A stretch of 64,000 nt of DNA from G963691885 sp963691885 (GTDB lineage Bacteria; Pseudomonadota; Alphaproteobacteria; UBA8366; Aestuariispiraceae). The position numbers were made by a program, and so were the translations under genes. Every line of letters starts with the position of its first letter. The first letter of the stretch is position 1. This document shows positions 34,835 through 43,672 of the stretch, one piece after another. The stretch covers positions 4,092,001 to 4,156,000 of the forward strand of contig OY829843.1 in NCBI GenBank assembly GCA_963691885.1, written 5' to 3'. The notes beneath the pieces were generated by a model. It searched no databases. It was not told the origin of the DNA and worked only from the letters and a program-made list of their open reading frames with translations.

Positions 34835-36502
34835 CTATTCTGCCGCGGGGCGCAGAGAGACGCCCGGGCCCTTGGTCAGTACTGGAACCGGTTTATGGTC
34901 GAGATCCAGATGCCAGTGCGCTTCTTTGATGATCCCCGGATCGCTTGAACAAACGACCATGGTACATCCTTGAGAAACGAGGGATTGCAGGACGGCGGCC
35001 ACCAGGGTGCGACCTTCATTGTCGAGGCCGTCCAATGGTTCGTCAAAGACAACCAGGCGTCCTGATGTTGTCAGTGCCCGCGCGAGGCCCAACCGTTTGC
35101 GTTCACCCGGTGCAAACCGGTTGCCGTTGTCGTTGAGAACGGTTTCCAGTCCTTGAACCTGTCCGGCAATCAAATCCCGTGCACCAGCATTTTTTATGCA
35201 GTTGGAAAGGCCTTCACCGCTGATCTCGGGATTCAGGCTGCGAAGATTGTCGTGTATACTGACATTTGCGAAACTTGGTGATTGCGGCAGGTATGATATT
35301 TGGCGGCGCCACCATGGTAAGGCGACCTGACGCAGGTCGATCCCGTCGGCAAGAACAAGTCCGCGAATGGGTTCCCGCAATCCGGTGACAAGGTCGACGA
35401 GGCTCGATTTTCCTGCACCGTTCCGGCCGTGGACAACCATGATTTCACCAGATTTGAGTGAGAAACTGAGAGACTCAAAGAGCGGTGTTGTTGCCCCTGG
35501 ATAAGCAAAGGTCACGTCCTGAAAGTCGAGGCGTCCGCTGTAGTTTCCAAGGGCTGTTCCAGACATGTTTTCCATTGGGAGGCGGCTCAGGTTTTTTAGC
35601 CGGGTTGCGGCCTGCCCTGCTCTGCTGAAAACCTCTATCAGCATCGCCGCTCGTGAAACACCGGCGAGTGATCTGGCCGCCAGAATGTTGGCCGCAATCA
35701 AGACGCCGATATCCAGTTCCTGACGAACCACAAGCATGGCGCCGACACCGACAACACTGATTGTGGTCAGGGCGATCAGGGTCTGGCTGAGGGCCTGCAG
35801 CATCCCCCGACGGTTTATTGCCCGTCTGCTGTATTCCTGAACTTTACGATTGCCTGACTGCCAGTAATACAGAAGCATTTCCCGGGCATCAAAAGCCCGG
35901 GTCTGTGCGGGCTGGGCCAATAGGTCTTCTTCGTTTACGGCCCGCTGTGTTGCGCCATCATTCTCGCCGCCCGCCGCGGAGCGGCCCAAAACCAGACCAA
36001 GCAGCAGCATGGTTGCGCAGGCGATGAACGCGATGAAGGCCAAAAGTGGGTCTATGGCGATTAAGGCTGCAAACAGGATTGCCGCAAACGGAACATCGAG
36101 AACAGCGATCAGTGATGTTGCTGCATAGGCAGATTGAATAACTTCACCATCCCGTGTGATCTGGCGCATGAGTGGGCGGTTAACACTTTCAAGGGCAGAC
36201 AGTTTTGTCCGCAATAGGACGTCCCCGATCATTCTTGCATTCGCGTCATCTGCCTTAACCGAAACGGTGCGCGCAAGATTGAGGCGGATCCACCGGAAGA
36301 TCAGTTCCATCGTAACCGCAAGGATGGCGCCGCTTGCCAAAACGAAAAGCGTTCCATCAACGCCGAATGCGACATACCGGTTCAAGACCAACATCACGAA
36401 GAGCGGCGCCGCCAACATAAGCAGGTTCACAATCAACGAAGCCGCGAGGAGAAGTGTCGTCGTTGTCGGGCGCAGGACCAATCGTTTGAGCAATTCAAGC
36501 AT
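34835..36502 (-). CDS. Type I secretion ABC transporter (permease-ATPase fusion)
   Basis: Inner membrane exporter of 555 aa. The N-terminal ~300 residues hold six predicted membrane helices, with no C39 peptidase domain in front, so it is of the RTX/PrtD kind. In the ATPase domain Walker A is VHGRNGAGKSSLVDL, the Q-loop is ISYLPQSPSF and Walker B is RLVVFDEPLDGLD. The signature is unusual, NRFAPGERKRLGLARAL in place of LSGGQ, and the switch-loop histidine appears to be replaced (MVVCSSDPGII). It likely exports the two giant proteins encoded directly upstream. Confidence 0.92.
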   Translation of the reverse strand: MLELLKRLVLRPTTTTLLLAASLIVNLLMLAAPLFVMLVLNRYVAFGVDGTLFVLASGAILAVTMELIFRWIRLNLARTVSVKADDANARMIGDVLLRTKLSALESVNRPLMRQITRDGEVIQSAYAATSLIAVLDVPFAAILFAALIAIDPLLAFIAFIACATMLLLGLVLGRSAAGGENDGATQRAVNEEDLLAQPAQTRAFDAREMLLYYWQSGNRKVQEYSRRAINRRGMLQALSQTLIALTTISVVGVGAMLVVRQELDIGVLIAANILAARSLAGVSRAAMLIEVFSRAGQAATRLKNLSRLPMENMSGTALGNYSGRLDFQDVTFAYPGATTPLFESLSFSLKSGEIMVVHGRNGAGKSSLVDLVTGLREPIRGLVLADGIDLRQVALPWWRRQISYLPQSPSFANVSIHDNLRSLNPEISGEGLSNCIKNAGARDLIAGQVQGLETVLNDNGNRFAPGERKRLGLARALTTSGRLVVFDEPLDGLDNEGRTLVAAVLQSLVSQGCTMVVCSSDPGIIKEAHWHLDLDHKPVPVLTKGPGVSLRPAAE

Positions 36503-36559
36503 TGCACCAGCCTATGTGCGGTCTCGCGAAATCTGGATTGCTTGACCGTCGCTCCATGC

Positions 36560-37180
36560 TCAGACCTCTGCCCAGAGACGCAGTAGGTTCGAATGCGCCC
36601 TCAGCAACAGCATGGCTTCGTCGGAGCCTGGTTCTCGCGCCAGTACCTTTTGCCTCGCCAGATCGATATCATACAGGATGGCTCTTCCCTGCATTTCGCG
36701 GACAAGACTTTGAAAGGGAATGCTTGCGTAAAAAGCGTGTCCCTCGGTGATTTCTTCAAACCGACGGATCGTGCCGCCGGGCAGGATCAGGCCACTCCCA
36801 GCGTCCAGTTTTATTTTGGAACCCTGGGTCGATTCTTGCAGGATCAGCGACCCCCCCTTGTATGAGGCCGGATCGGACAAAAACAGGACAACGCATAAAT
36901 CGATCCGGATGCGGGGTGCATTGCCTGAGACCGCCGGATCCGTTTGCCATTTGCGTTCCTGGCCGATCGAATTACTCGCAAAAACAGGTAGACCCCAATT
37001 TCTGGGAAAGTACCGCCTGTCGATTTCCCGATTGCCTGCGACGGCACGCAAGACGTCCTGATTCAGGGTTTTGTCTTCTTCCCCTTCAGCCGCCCCTGTC
37101 GATTGCACTTTTTTCTTGAGGGTGGTTACCAATCGCTGGTTCAGATCGTCGGAAATCAGGTTGTCGATTTTCAGAAGCAT
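36560..37180 (-). CDS. PKHD-hydroxylase-like protein with lost iron triad, 206 aa
   Basis: Clear relative of YbiX/PiuC PKHD-type hydroxylases. RIRIDLCVVLFLSDPASYKGGSLIL matches the family's RTDLSATLFLSDP-YDGGEL. KIKLDAGSGLILPGG matches the VKLPAGDLVLYPS region. The end ILYDIDLARQ and SNLLRLWAEV matches the conserved C-terminus. From memory of the family, the HxD iron pair corresponds here to WQTD (His to Gln), and the distal His of SSLH corresponds to TIRRF (His to Arg). The iron site is therefore missing. It lies 12 bases after the giant gene and 57 before the ABC gene, in what looks like one operon, so a chaperone-like or binding role in secretion is a possibility (inference). Confidence 0.75.
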   Translation of the reverse strand: MLLKIDNLISDDLNQRLVTTLKKKVQSTGAAEGEEDKTLNQDVLRAVAGNREIDRRYFPRNWGLPVFASNSIGQERKWQTDPAVSGNAPRIRIDLCVVLFLSDPASYKGGSLILQESTQGSKIKLDAGSGLILPGGTIRRFEEITEGHAFYASIPFQSLVREMQGRAILYDIDLARQKVLAREPGSDEAMLLLRAHSNLLRLWAEV

Positions 37181-37192
37181 GTTGCGGACCGA

Positions 37193-40100
37193 TCAAACTG
37201 TGAAATCGGTGACGTCGACATCGGCATCCGTCACACCATTCAATGTGATTTCCATGTCACTAACCGCATCACCATCAACATCTACAGATACCAATGTGCC
37301 AACCATGAACGCTGATGCATTGCCGCCGCCGGTAAAGGCTGATGCCTGAATAGAGAAGCTTCCGGCGAGAGGCAGGCCAGAGAGATCGAGAACATCCTCA
37401 CCCAATGCATTGAAACCATTGATCGTATCACCAGCGCCGGTAGGAGAGTCGGTGATTGCCAGAAACTTGTAGGTATCAACGAAACTGGTCGGTGTGCTGG
37501 AGTTATCGAACACGTCCGCGCCACCATTTCCGGTAAATGTAATGGCATTTGATGTGGCGAAGATTGAAATTGTATCTATGCCATCGCCACCAGCGATGAC
37601 GTCCATTCCCCGAACAGACACAATATTCGCGCCACCATCGGCCAGTTGCACACTGTCATTGCCGGCGTTTGTGGAGTTATCGATGGTGGTTGAGACACCC
37701 AGTGTATTCTCAAGAACTAGGTTCGAATTTCCGCTGCCACGAGGCACGATATTGGTAATATCGACCAATGATGCCGTGTCATTGGAATCGATTGCCAGGA
37801 ACAGTGTTTCACTGCCCGCACCACCTGTATAGACGCTGCCCGCTGTCAGTGACGTTGATAGCGTTATCGTCTCGCCGCCTGCCCCGTTAAAGACTTCGAC
37901 ATTATCCAGACTGGCAATCACGATATTGGGGGTGTTGTTTGTAAAGGTATCTGTACCAGTACCAAGATTGATTGTGCCAACAACAGTTGAGTTCGAGACA
38001 ACGGTATCGTCGCCGGTCCCACCGAAAACACTGTCAACATCAGTAATCGTTATACTGTTTGTTCCGTTGGCCAGGTTAACGGTGTCTCCATCCAAGGCTT
38101 GGCCCAAATCAATGGAAACGCCGGTTACAACGTTTTCAAAGGTTAGTGATTCCGCTGTCGACGCAACACCCAGTATGGATTCAAAGTTTGAAATAGAAGC
38201 TGTGTTATTGCTGAGACTGGCCAGTGTGAATGTATCTGTTCCAGCTCCTCCATCAAACGAATCCCCGGGATTGAGATCGCTGGTTGAGGAAACAAAATCT
38301 GTACCGGACGAACCGATATAGTTTTCGACATCTGTCAGTGTTACGCCCGAGTCGGTCGTGCCAGATGCATCCACGGTGTCATTTCCGACCCCTAGGGAAA
38401 CGTTGATGATCGCCGTGCTCAGCAAAGAAACAGTATCGTCGCCGGCGCCGCCCGTAACTGTATCAATATCCTGAACGCTGACCACGTTAGTTCCATTAGC
38501 CAGGATAAGTTGGTCGCCTTCAAATCCATTGCCGAGATCGATCAGCGTGTTTGTGCCAATCGTGTTCTCAAGAGTCAGTGTTTCGGCGACGCCTGCGGCA
38601 ACCAGTATGTTTTCGAAATTGGTGATTATTCCTGTGCTGTTTTGACCCTGTGCAATATGGATATTGTCCGTTCCAGCACCCCCATCAAAATTACTGATGC
38701 CGGCCAGCAACGCATCGTCGACAAAAATATCGGTATTGCCCGCACCATCTGTAAAGTTCTCGACGCCAAGAATGGAACCGAAACTCGACGCAGCCGACGT
38801 AACGTTGATCGTGTCCGTACCGGCGGAAAGATCCACCGAGGCAGCCCCCGATCCATTAAACGTTACGGTATCAGAGCCTGATCCGCCGAAGACATTTGTT
38901 ATGTCTACAATCGTCAAACTATTGGTCAGGTTGGACAGGTTAACGGTGTCACCTGCTATGCCGAGGTTTACGGTCAAGTTTATAACAGCGTTCTCCAGGG
39001 CCAGGTTTTCGATATTCCCAAAGTCGCCTGTGATGGTTTCTATCGATGTTGAAGAGAACGAGAAATTGCTGGCACCGCCGGCCAGGGTGATGACATCGGT
39101 TCCAAGATTGCCGTCGATCGAACTGCCAGTAATGACATCGGACACCAGATTCAGAGTGTCGTTTCCTGAACCCAGATCGATGGTGACCGGCGACAATGAA
39201 TTGTTAAATGTAATGTCGTCTGACCCGTTGCCTGAAACCAGGGTTTCAACTTTTGCTACACTGACCGTGTTGTTGCCATTGGCCAGATTTAAAGTGTCAC
39301 CGATGCTGTGATCACCCAAGTCAATTGTGCCGGATGTAAGTGTATTCTCCAGCGTCAAAATATCGTCGATCGCGCCTGCCGTTGCGTCGATATTTTCAAA
39401 GCCGGCAATTGAGGCGGTATTGGTGCCCGAGGCCAGGGTAATCTGGTCGGTCCCCGTCCCCCCGTTAAAATCGTCGCCTGTGTTCAGGTTTGTGTTGAGG
39501 GTAATCGTGTCGGTACCAGATGCTCCAAGGAAACTCTCGACGTTCAAAAGCGTCGCAAAGCTGTTCCCCGCCGCAGAAACGTCTAGCGTGTCGGCTCCGC
39601 CACCCAAATCGAGTGGGCCAAACGGAGAATAGCTGTTCTGGAATGAGAGGATGTCTAACCCGGCGCTTCCAATCACGTCAACATCGTGAATGCCATCTGT
39701 GGTTATATCCAAAATGTTGGAGCTGCCGGTTAGCGTTATAACACTGGTGGTTCCGCCAGTGACTGAAAAATTTACACCGACATTCGCGTCTAGCGCGATC
39801 GTCAAACTGGTCGGGTTTGTGACATTGATGGTCTCAACCCCGTTAGCTGTAAAATCATGGTTGCCGAACGAGATGTCCAACTGATCAGTGCCGAGGCCAC
39901 CTTGAACAAGCGACGATGTTATAAGATCACCATTTGTTACCGTAATAGTGTCATTACCTGAATCGGTGCTGATTGTCGCGACACTGCCAGAAATTGAATA
40001 GGCGATTGTGTCATCACCGAGGCCGCCAAAAACGTTTTCGATATTTTGGGTGCTAAGATTGTTGCCGCCATCGGCCAGGTTAAGAGTATCACCACCCGCG

Positions 40101-43100
40101 TCGTCCTTAAGATCGACGGTGATGCCGGTTACAGGCAGTTCCAGGTTCAGCACATCATCTGTTGGGCCCGCTGGTGTCGAGATGTCGAAATTGACAATGC
40201 CTGCGGTGTTTACACCGTTCAGCAGTTCAAGGGTGTTCGCACCTGTACCGCCGTCAAAAACGTCCCCAGCGTTCAGGTTTGTGCCGGATGTAATGTCATC
40301 GATACCAGCGGATCCGGTAAGAATCTCAACATTGTCAATTGTGGCAAAACTACTGCCTGCCAAGCTGAGATCAAGCGTGTCGGTCCCTGTGCCCAGGTCA
40401 AACAATGTTGTGGGTGAAAAATTGGAAAGTATTGAGACGGAATCACTGCCCGAACTGCCGGTTAATTGGTCAATACCGCCTGTAATGCTAACCGTGTCGC
40501 CGCCTCCAAACAGCACAATATCATTGAAACCTCCCAGGATCAGGTCAGTCGAGGTTGTGCTTGCGTCCACATCCAGTGTCAGGGTCGCAGAGGCGGAGGC
40601 GTCAAGTCTTTCTACCTCAACAATGGATAAGACATTGGTGGCACCGCTCAGTGTTACCTGATCGTTTCCAGTGCCCCCGTTTATAGATGAAAAATCGAGC
40701 CCGCTGGTTACGGTCAGATCGTCATTGCCTGAGGACAAATCAACCAATGTAGAGGGCGCGGTTGAAAAGAAGGAAACAACATCATCACCTGAGCCGCCGT
40801 TGACTTGTTCAACTTCAAAAACAGTTAGGTTGTTTCCGCCGTTTGCCAGATTCAGAACGTCATTATCCCCGACATCTTTCAAATCAACGGTTATGCCGCT
40901 CACCCCAAACTCAAGGTTCAAGGTATCTGTGAAAAAGCCTGCGACTGAAAATACATCAAAGCCGTTGATCGAGGCAGAGTTTGACCCGGACGCAAGTGTC
41001 AGTGAATCTACACCGCCATTGCCGGTGAAATTGCTGCCGCTGGGCAGATTGTCCGTCAGGGTGATAACATCGGTGCCCGTGCTGCCAGTAAAGTTTTCTA
41101 CACTGATCAATGTCGCGGTTGTGGCCGTGCTTCCGGACAGATCCAGACTGTCTGTACCACCAGCGAGATCAAAGGTTGTCGGCGAAAATCCGGTGAAGAA
41201 GGTAAAACTATCGGCACCGGCACTGCCGTTTACCGTGGTGACATTGCCGGTTGTGACCGTGACGTTGTTCGTACCGCCCGTCAGATTGATGACGTTTGTA
41301 CCGGCGCCAAGGCTGAGATTTGTCCCTGTACTTGCGTCGAGATTTACAAGGAAATCTGCTGAGACATCAGTGATGGATTCGACGCCTGATGCAGTAAGAA
41401 TGTTTTGGCCGCCGCCGGATATTGTTGAGGTTAGGCTATCCGTACCACCACCCAAATTTGCGTTGATCTCATAGTCCGGAATGCCCCCTGTCAAAATTAT
41501 ATTCTGATCTGATCCATCGGCCGTGAATTGCGCCACGCCACCAAGAATGCCGCTGGTCACATTGTCAGCTACCGTAATTGTCAGTGTTGCGTCGCCGGTA
41601 ACACTGATGTCGGGCGCCTCAACGGTGCCGTTCGTGAACTCAAGTTCCTCAATGCCGTCCAAATTAACGACATGCTTCTCGCCCGGGTTCAGGGCGTCCA
41701 CGAATGTCACATTCTGACCGCTATCAGTTCCAAAATCGGTGAATGTGTCGGCGGCTTCCGCTTTACCGGATACCGTCGCGCGAATGGCAGGCCCGTCGAT
41801 TTCGATAGCATCCGCCGTCCCATCCACAAGGGTGACCGGGCCAGAAGCTGTCAGAACGGCGCTGCCGCTGACCGGATCTTCAACAATGACCTCTTCTTCT
41901 TCGACAATAACAGGGTCATCATCATCTTCTTCATCCGCGACAATGACCGGATCCGGAATATCGAGGGGGTCGTCGAACGGGTCCTCACCGCCGCCGCCGA
42001 ACAGGTCGAGCGGGTCATCACCGTCTGTTCCAAAAATATCAAAGGGATCGGATGTATCGGTGGTACCAGTTCCGCCCAGCGGGTCCGTTGTCGCGCCTGT
42101 GTCAAAGGTTGGGAAAGACCCTGCTGTCTGACCAGTTGGATCGGTACCCCCGTCGGAGAACCCGGTATCCGAACCCGCGGGATCAGAGCCAAAAGTGCCG
42201 CCGGTATCGCCGCCAAGGTCGCCACCTGTATCGCTGTCCCTTGCACCACCGTCAGCGGGACCAGCGCCTGTGTCACCACCGTCATCGGCGGCATTGCCGC
42301 CAAGGCCGTCTCCTTCACCGCCGCCAGGGTCATCGCCCAGCCCCGTATCTGTACCCTCGCCACCGGGACCGTCTGGGCCCGCGCCTTCGGCGTCTGCGGC
42401 ATCCCCGGCCTCGTCGCCTGCTGGATCATCTCCTGCTGGGTCCCCCGCTTCACCGCCTGCCCCGTCACCGGTTGGATCGCCGTCAGGATCCTCTAGACCA
42501 GCGTCTGCCAGTTGGGTTTCCCCCTCGCCTGCTTCGCCCTCTTCGCCCAGGTTCTCGCCATCAGGGCCTTCGCCCTCACCCTCACCTTCGGCGGCGTCTT
42601 CTTCCGGGACCTCACCTTCTTCTGGCGGCAGTTCCCCTTCTTCAGGCGGTAGTTCTTCCTCAGGGGGGAGCTCTTCCTCTTCCGGCGGCAGTTCTTCTTC
42701 GCCCTCGCCTTCTTCGGCCTGGCCTTCTTCCCCTTCACCCGCCTGATCATCCGGGTTTTCTTCCCCGGTTCCCTCTTCCGGGGCTTCTTCATCCCCTGCT
42801 GGACCGTCGCCTTCGCCCTCGGTGCCCTCTTCACCGGTTTCTTCTTCTGCACCGGGCGGCGGTGACTGAATGTTCTCGTTGGCCGGGATCGTGATCGGCT
42901 GTTCGCTCAACGCATCGCCGAACCGGTCCTGCAATTGCTGAATGCTTTGTTCCTGCGGCGGACTTGGAGGAACGAGCGGGTCATTGCTGGTCTGGGTAAA
43001 GGTATTGGGCTGGGTCAGGGTGACCGTACCACCCGGTGTGGTGACCGTAATCTCACCAACCGTACCATCTGCCTCTTCCAGCAGGGCAACCTCGTCCTCA

Positions 43101-43510
43101 TCCCCGGTACCCGACGTGCCGCGAATACCGATTGTCGCGGTGGGTGTAACCAGGGTCATGTTGTTGTCGCCGGTCTTTGCGATCTGGCCACTGACAAAGG
43201 AAAACGCGCCCTGGGCCATTTGCACGACCATATTGCTGTCGCCAGCAGGGGCATACACAAAGGAATCGATCTGGAACCGCGCATTGGCCCCAACCGAAAA
43301 CGTGCTCTCATCCTCGAAAGTCAGGCCGACACCACTGTCGCCCGTGGTCACAACCGTATCATTTGGAAAGATCGGGGTGCCGATCTCTGCAGTTACCTGC
43401 TGACCATCCGCGCGGATAATCTCCGCCGACCCGCGCAAACGCGAAACCTCGCCAATCGGCGACACGCCCTGGGCAAGCTGGACCGGCATATCAACAACGC
43501 CTTCTGGCAT
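37193..43510 (-). CDS. Giant FecR-domain repeat protein, type I secretion substrate (2105 aa)
   Basis: No N-terminal signal peptide. Residues ~20-175 form a FecR-like domain (GTPIFPNDTVVTTGDSGVG, TPTATIGIRGTSG). Residues ~215-515 are an extremely acidic Glu/Gly/Pro/Asp low-complexity region with repeated LPPEEG units. From ~560 to the end are many degenerate RTX-like modules built on GGTGTDxLTL, ASxNTASIxNFExI, VDLGxGxDTL and DVENFxGSxGTD phrases, with a superrepeat of roughly 150 residues. The C-terminus resembles the serralysin/lipase secretion signal (DTINGFNALGEDVLDLSG, VDVDGDAVSDMEITL, final DFTV). The start is the ATG at 43510 with AGGAGAG upstream. Probably a surface adhesin or surface-layer protein. 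It precedes the PKHD-like, ABC and HlyD genes. Confidence 0.9.
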   Translation of the reverse strand: MPEGVVDMPVQLAQGVSPIGEVSRLRGSAEIIRADGQQVTAEIGTPIFPNDTVVTTGDSGVGLTFEDESTFSVGANARFQIDSFVYAPAGDSNMVVQMAQGAFSFVSGQIAKTGDNNMTLVTPTATIGIRGTSGTGDEDEVALLEEADGTVGEITVTTPGGTVTLTQPNTFTQTSNDPLVPPSPPQEQSIQQLQDRFGDALSEQPITIPANENIQSPPPGAEEETGEEGTEGEGDGPAGDEEAPEEGTGEENPDDQAGEGEEGQAEEGEGEEELPPEEEELPPEEELPPEEGELPPEEGEVPEEDAAEGEGEGEGPDGENLGEEGEAGEGETQLADAGLEDPDGDPTGDGAGGEAGDPAGDDPAGDEAGDAADAEGAGPDGPGGEGTDTGLGDDPGGGEGDGLGGNAADDGGDTGAGPADGGARDSDTGGDLGGDTGGTFGSDPAGSDTGFSDGGTDPTGQTAGSFPTFDTGATTDPLGGTGTTDTSDPFDIFGTDGDDPLDLFGGGGEDPFDDPLDIPDPVIVADEEDDDDPVIVEEEEVIVEDPVSGSAVLTASGPVTLVDGTADAIEIDGPAIRATVSGKAEAADTFTDFGTDSGQNVTFVDALNPGEKHVVNLDGIEELEFTNGTVEAPDISVTGDATLTITVADNVTSGILGGVAQFTADGSDQNIILTGGIPDYEINANLGGGTDSLTSTISGGGQNILTASGVESITDVSADFLVNLDASTGTNLSLGAGTNVINLTGGTNNVTVTTGNVTTVNGSAGADSFTFFTGFSPTTFDLAGGTDSLDLSGSTATTATLISVENFTGSTGTDVITLTDNLPSGSNFTGNGGVDSLTLASGSNSASINGFDVFSVAGFFTDTLNLEFGVSGITVDLKDVGDNDVLNLANGGNNLTVFEVEQVNGGSGDDVVSFFSTAPSTLVDLSSGNDDLTVTSGLDFSSINGGTGNDQVTLSGATNVLSIVEVERLDASASATLTLDVDASTTSTDLILGGFNDIVLFGGGDTVSITGGIDQLTGSSGSDSVSILSNFSPTTLFDLGTGTDTLDLSLAGSSFATIDNVEILTGSAGIDDITSGTNLNAGDVFDGGTGANTLELLNGVNTAGIVNFDISTPAGPTDDVLNLELPVTGITVDLKDDAGGDTLNLADGGNNLSTQNIENVFGGLGDDTIAYSISGSVATISTDSGNDTITVTNGDLITSSLVQGGLGTDQLDISFGNHDFTANGVETINVTNPTSLTIALDANVGVNFSVTGGTTSVITLTGSSNILDITTDGIHDVDVIGSAGLDILSFQNSYSPFGPLDLGGGADTLDVSAAGNSFATLLNVESFLGASGTDTITLNTNLNTGDDFNGGTGTDQITLASGTNTASIAGFENIDATAGAIDDILTLENTLTSGTIDLGDHSIGDTLNLANGNNTVSVAKVETLVSGNGSDDITFNNSLSPVTIDLGSGNDTLNLVSDVITGSSIDGNLGTDVITLAGGASNFSFSSTSIETITGDFGNIENLALENAVINLTVNLGIAGDTVNLSNLTNSLTIVDITNVFGGSGSDTVTFNGSGAASVDLSAGTDTINVTSAASSFGSILGVENFTDGAGNTDIFVDDALLAGISNFDGGAGTDNIHIAQGQNSTGIITNFENILVAAGVAETLTLENTIGTNTLIDLGNGFEGDQLILANGTNVVSVQDIDTVTGGAGDDTVSLLSTAIINVSLGVGNDTVDASGTTDSGVTLTDVENYIGSSGTDFVSSTSDLNPGDSFDGGAGTDTFTLASLSNNTASISNFESILGVASTAESLTFENVVTGVSIDLGQALDGDTVNLANGTNSITITDVDSVFGGTGDDTVVSNSTVVGTINLGTGTDTFTNNTPNIVIASLDNVEVFNGAGGETITLSTSLTAGSVYTGGAGSETLFLAIDSNDTASLVDITNIVPRGSGNSNLVLENTLGVSTTIDNSTNAGNDSVQLADGGANIVSVRGMDVIAGGDGIDTISIFATSNAITFTGNGGADVFDNSSTPTSFVDTYKFLAITDSPTGAGDTINGFNALGEDVLDLSGLPLAGSFSIQASAFTGGGNASAFMVGTLVSVDVDGDAVSDMEITLNGVTDADVDVTDFTV

Positions 43511-43514
43511 AATC
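42068..43514. repeat. Long direct repeat, copy 1 (5' end of the first giant gene)
   Basis: About 1447 bases that read identical to 47117-48563 (constant offset 5049), as far as line-by-line comparison shows; overlapping frames on both strands translate identically too. Similarity decays within ~100 bases beyond 42068 (scattered substitutions) and stops abruptly just upstream of the start codon. Confidence 0.88.
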
Positions 43515-43672
43515 AAAACTCTCCTGGAGCCGGATGCGACATCTGCCCAGCGTCCCCCCGACCGGAATAAATTTCATGAATACTAATATACAGATTCTTT
43601 TTAGGAAAAATCAAATCGGGCAGGTCCGAAAGACGGCGCGGAAAGATTTAATTACAGATGCTTACGTGTGCA

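Noticed and set aside
37494..41717. Series of plus-strand frames of 100-270 codons opposite the repeat part of the first giant gene
   Set aside because: Repeated GTN/ACN codons of the real gene lack stops in the antisense frame. The products are Val/Ser/Pro-rich with no family likeness and no ribosome binding sites. The same pattern is seen opposite the second giant gene.
42600..42720. Short-period repeats (LPPEEG units) considered as a CRISPR-like or tandem DNA repeat array
   Set aside because: The periodicity follows codons inside an open reading frame, without spacers of constant length. No CRISPR array was seen anywhere in the window.
42195..42852. Long plus- and minus-strand frames rich in Pro/Ser or Arg/Lys opposite or within the acidic region of the giant gene (also at 47244-47901)
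   Set aside because: They arise from translating the GC-rich, repetitive Glu/Gly/Pro codons in other frames. Their composition is pure low complexity and the coding frame on the minus strand is continuous.
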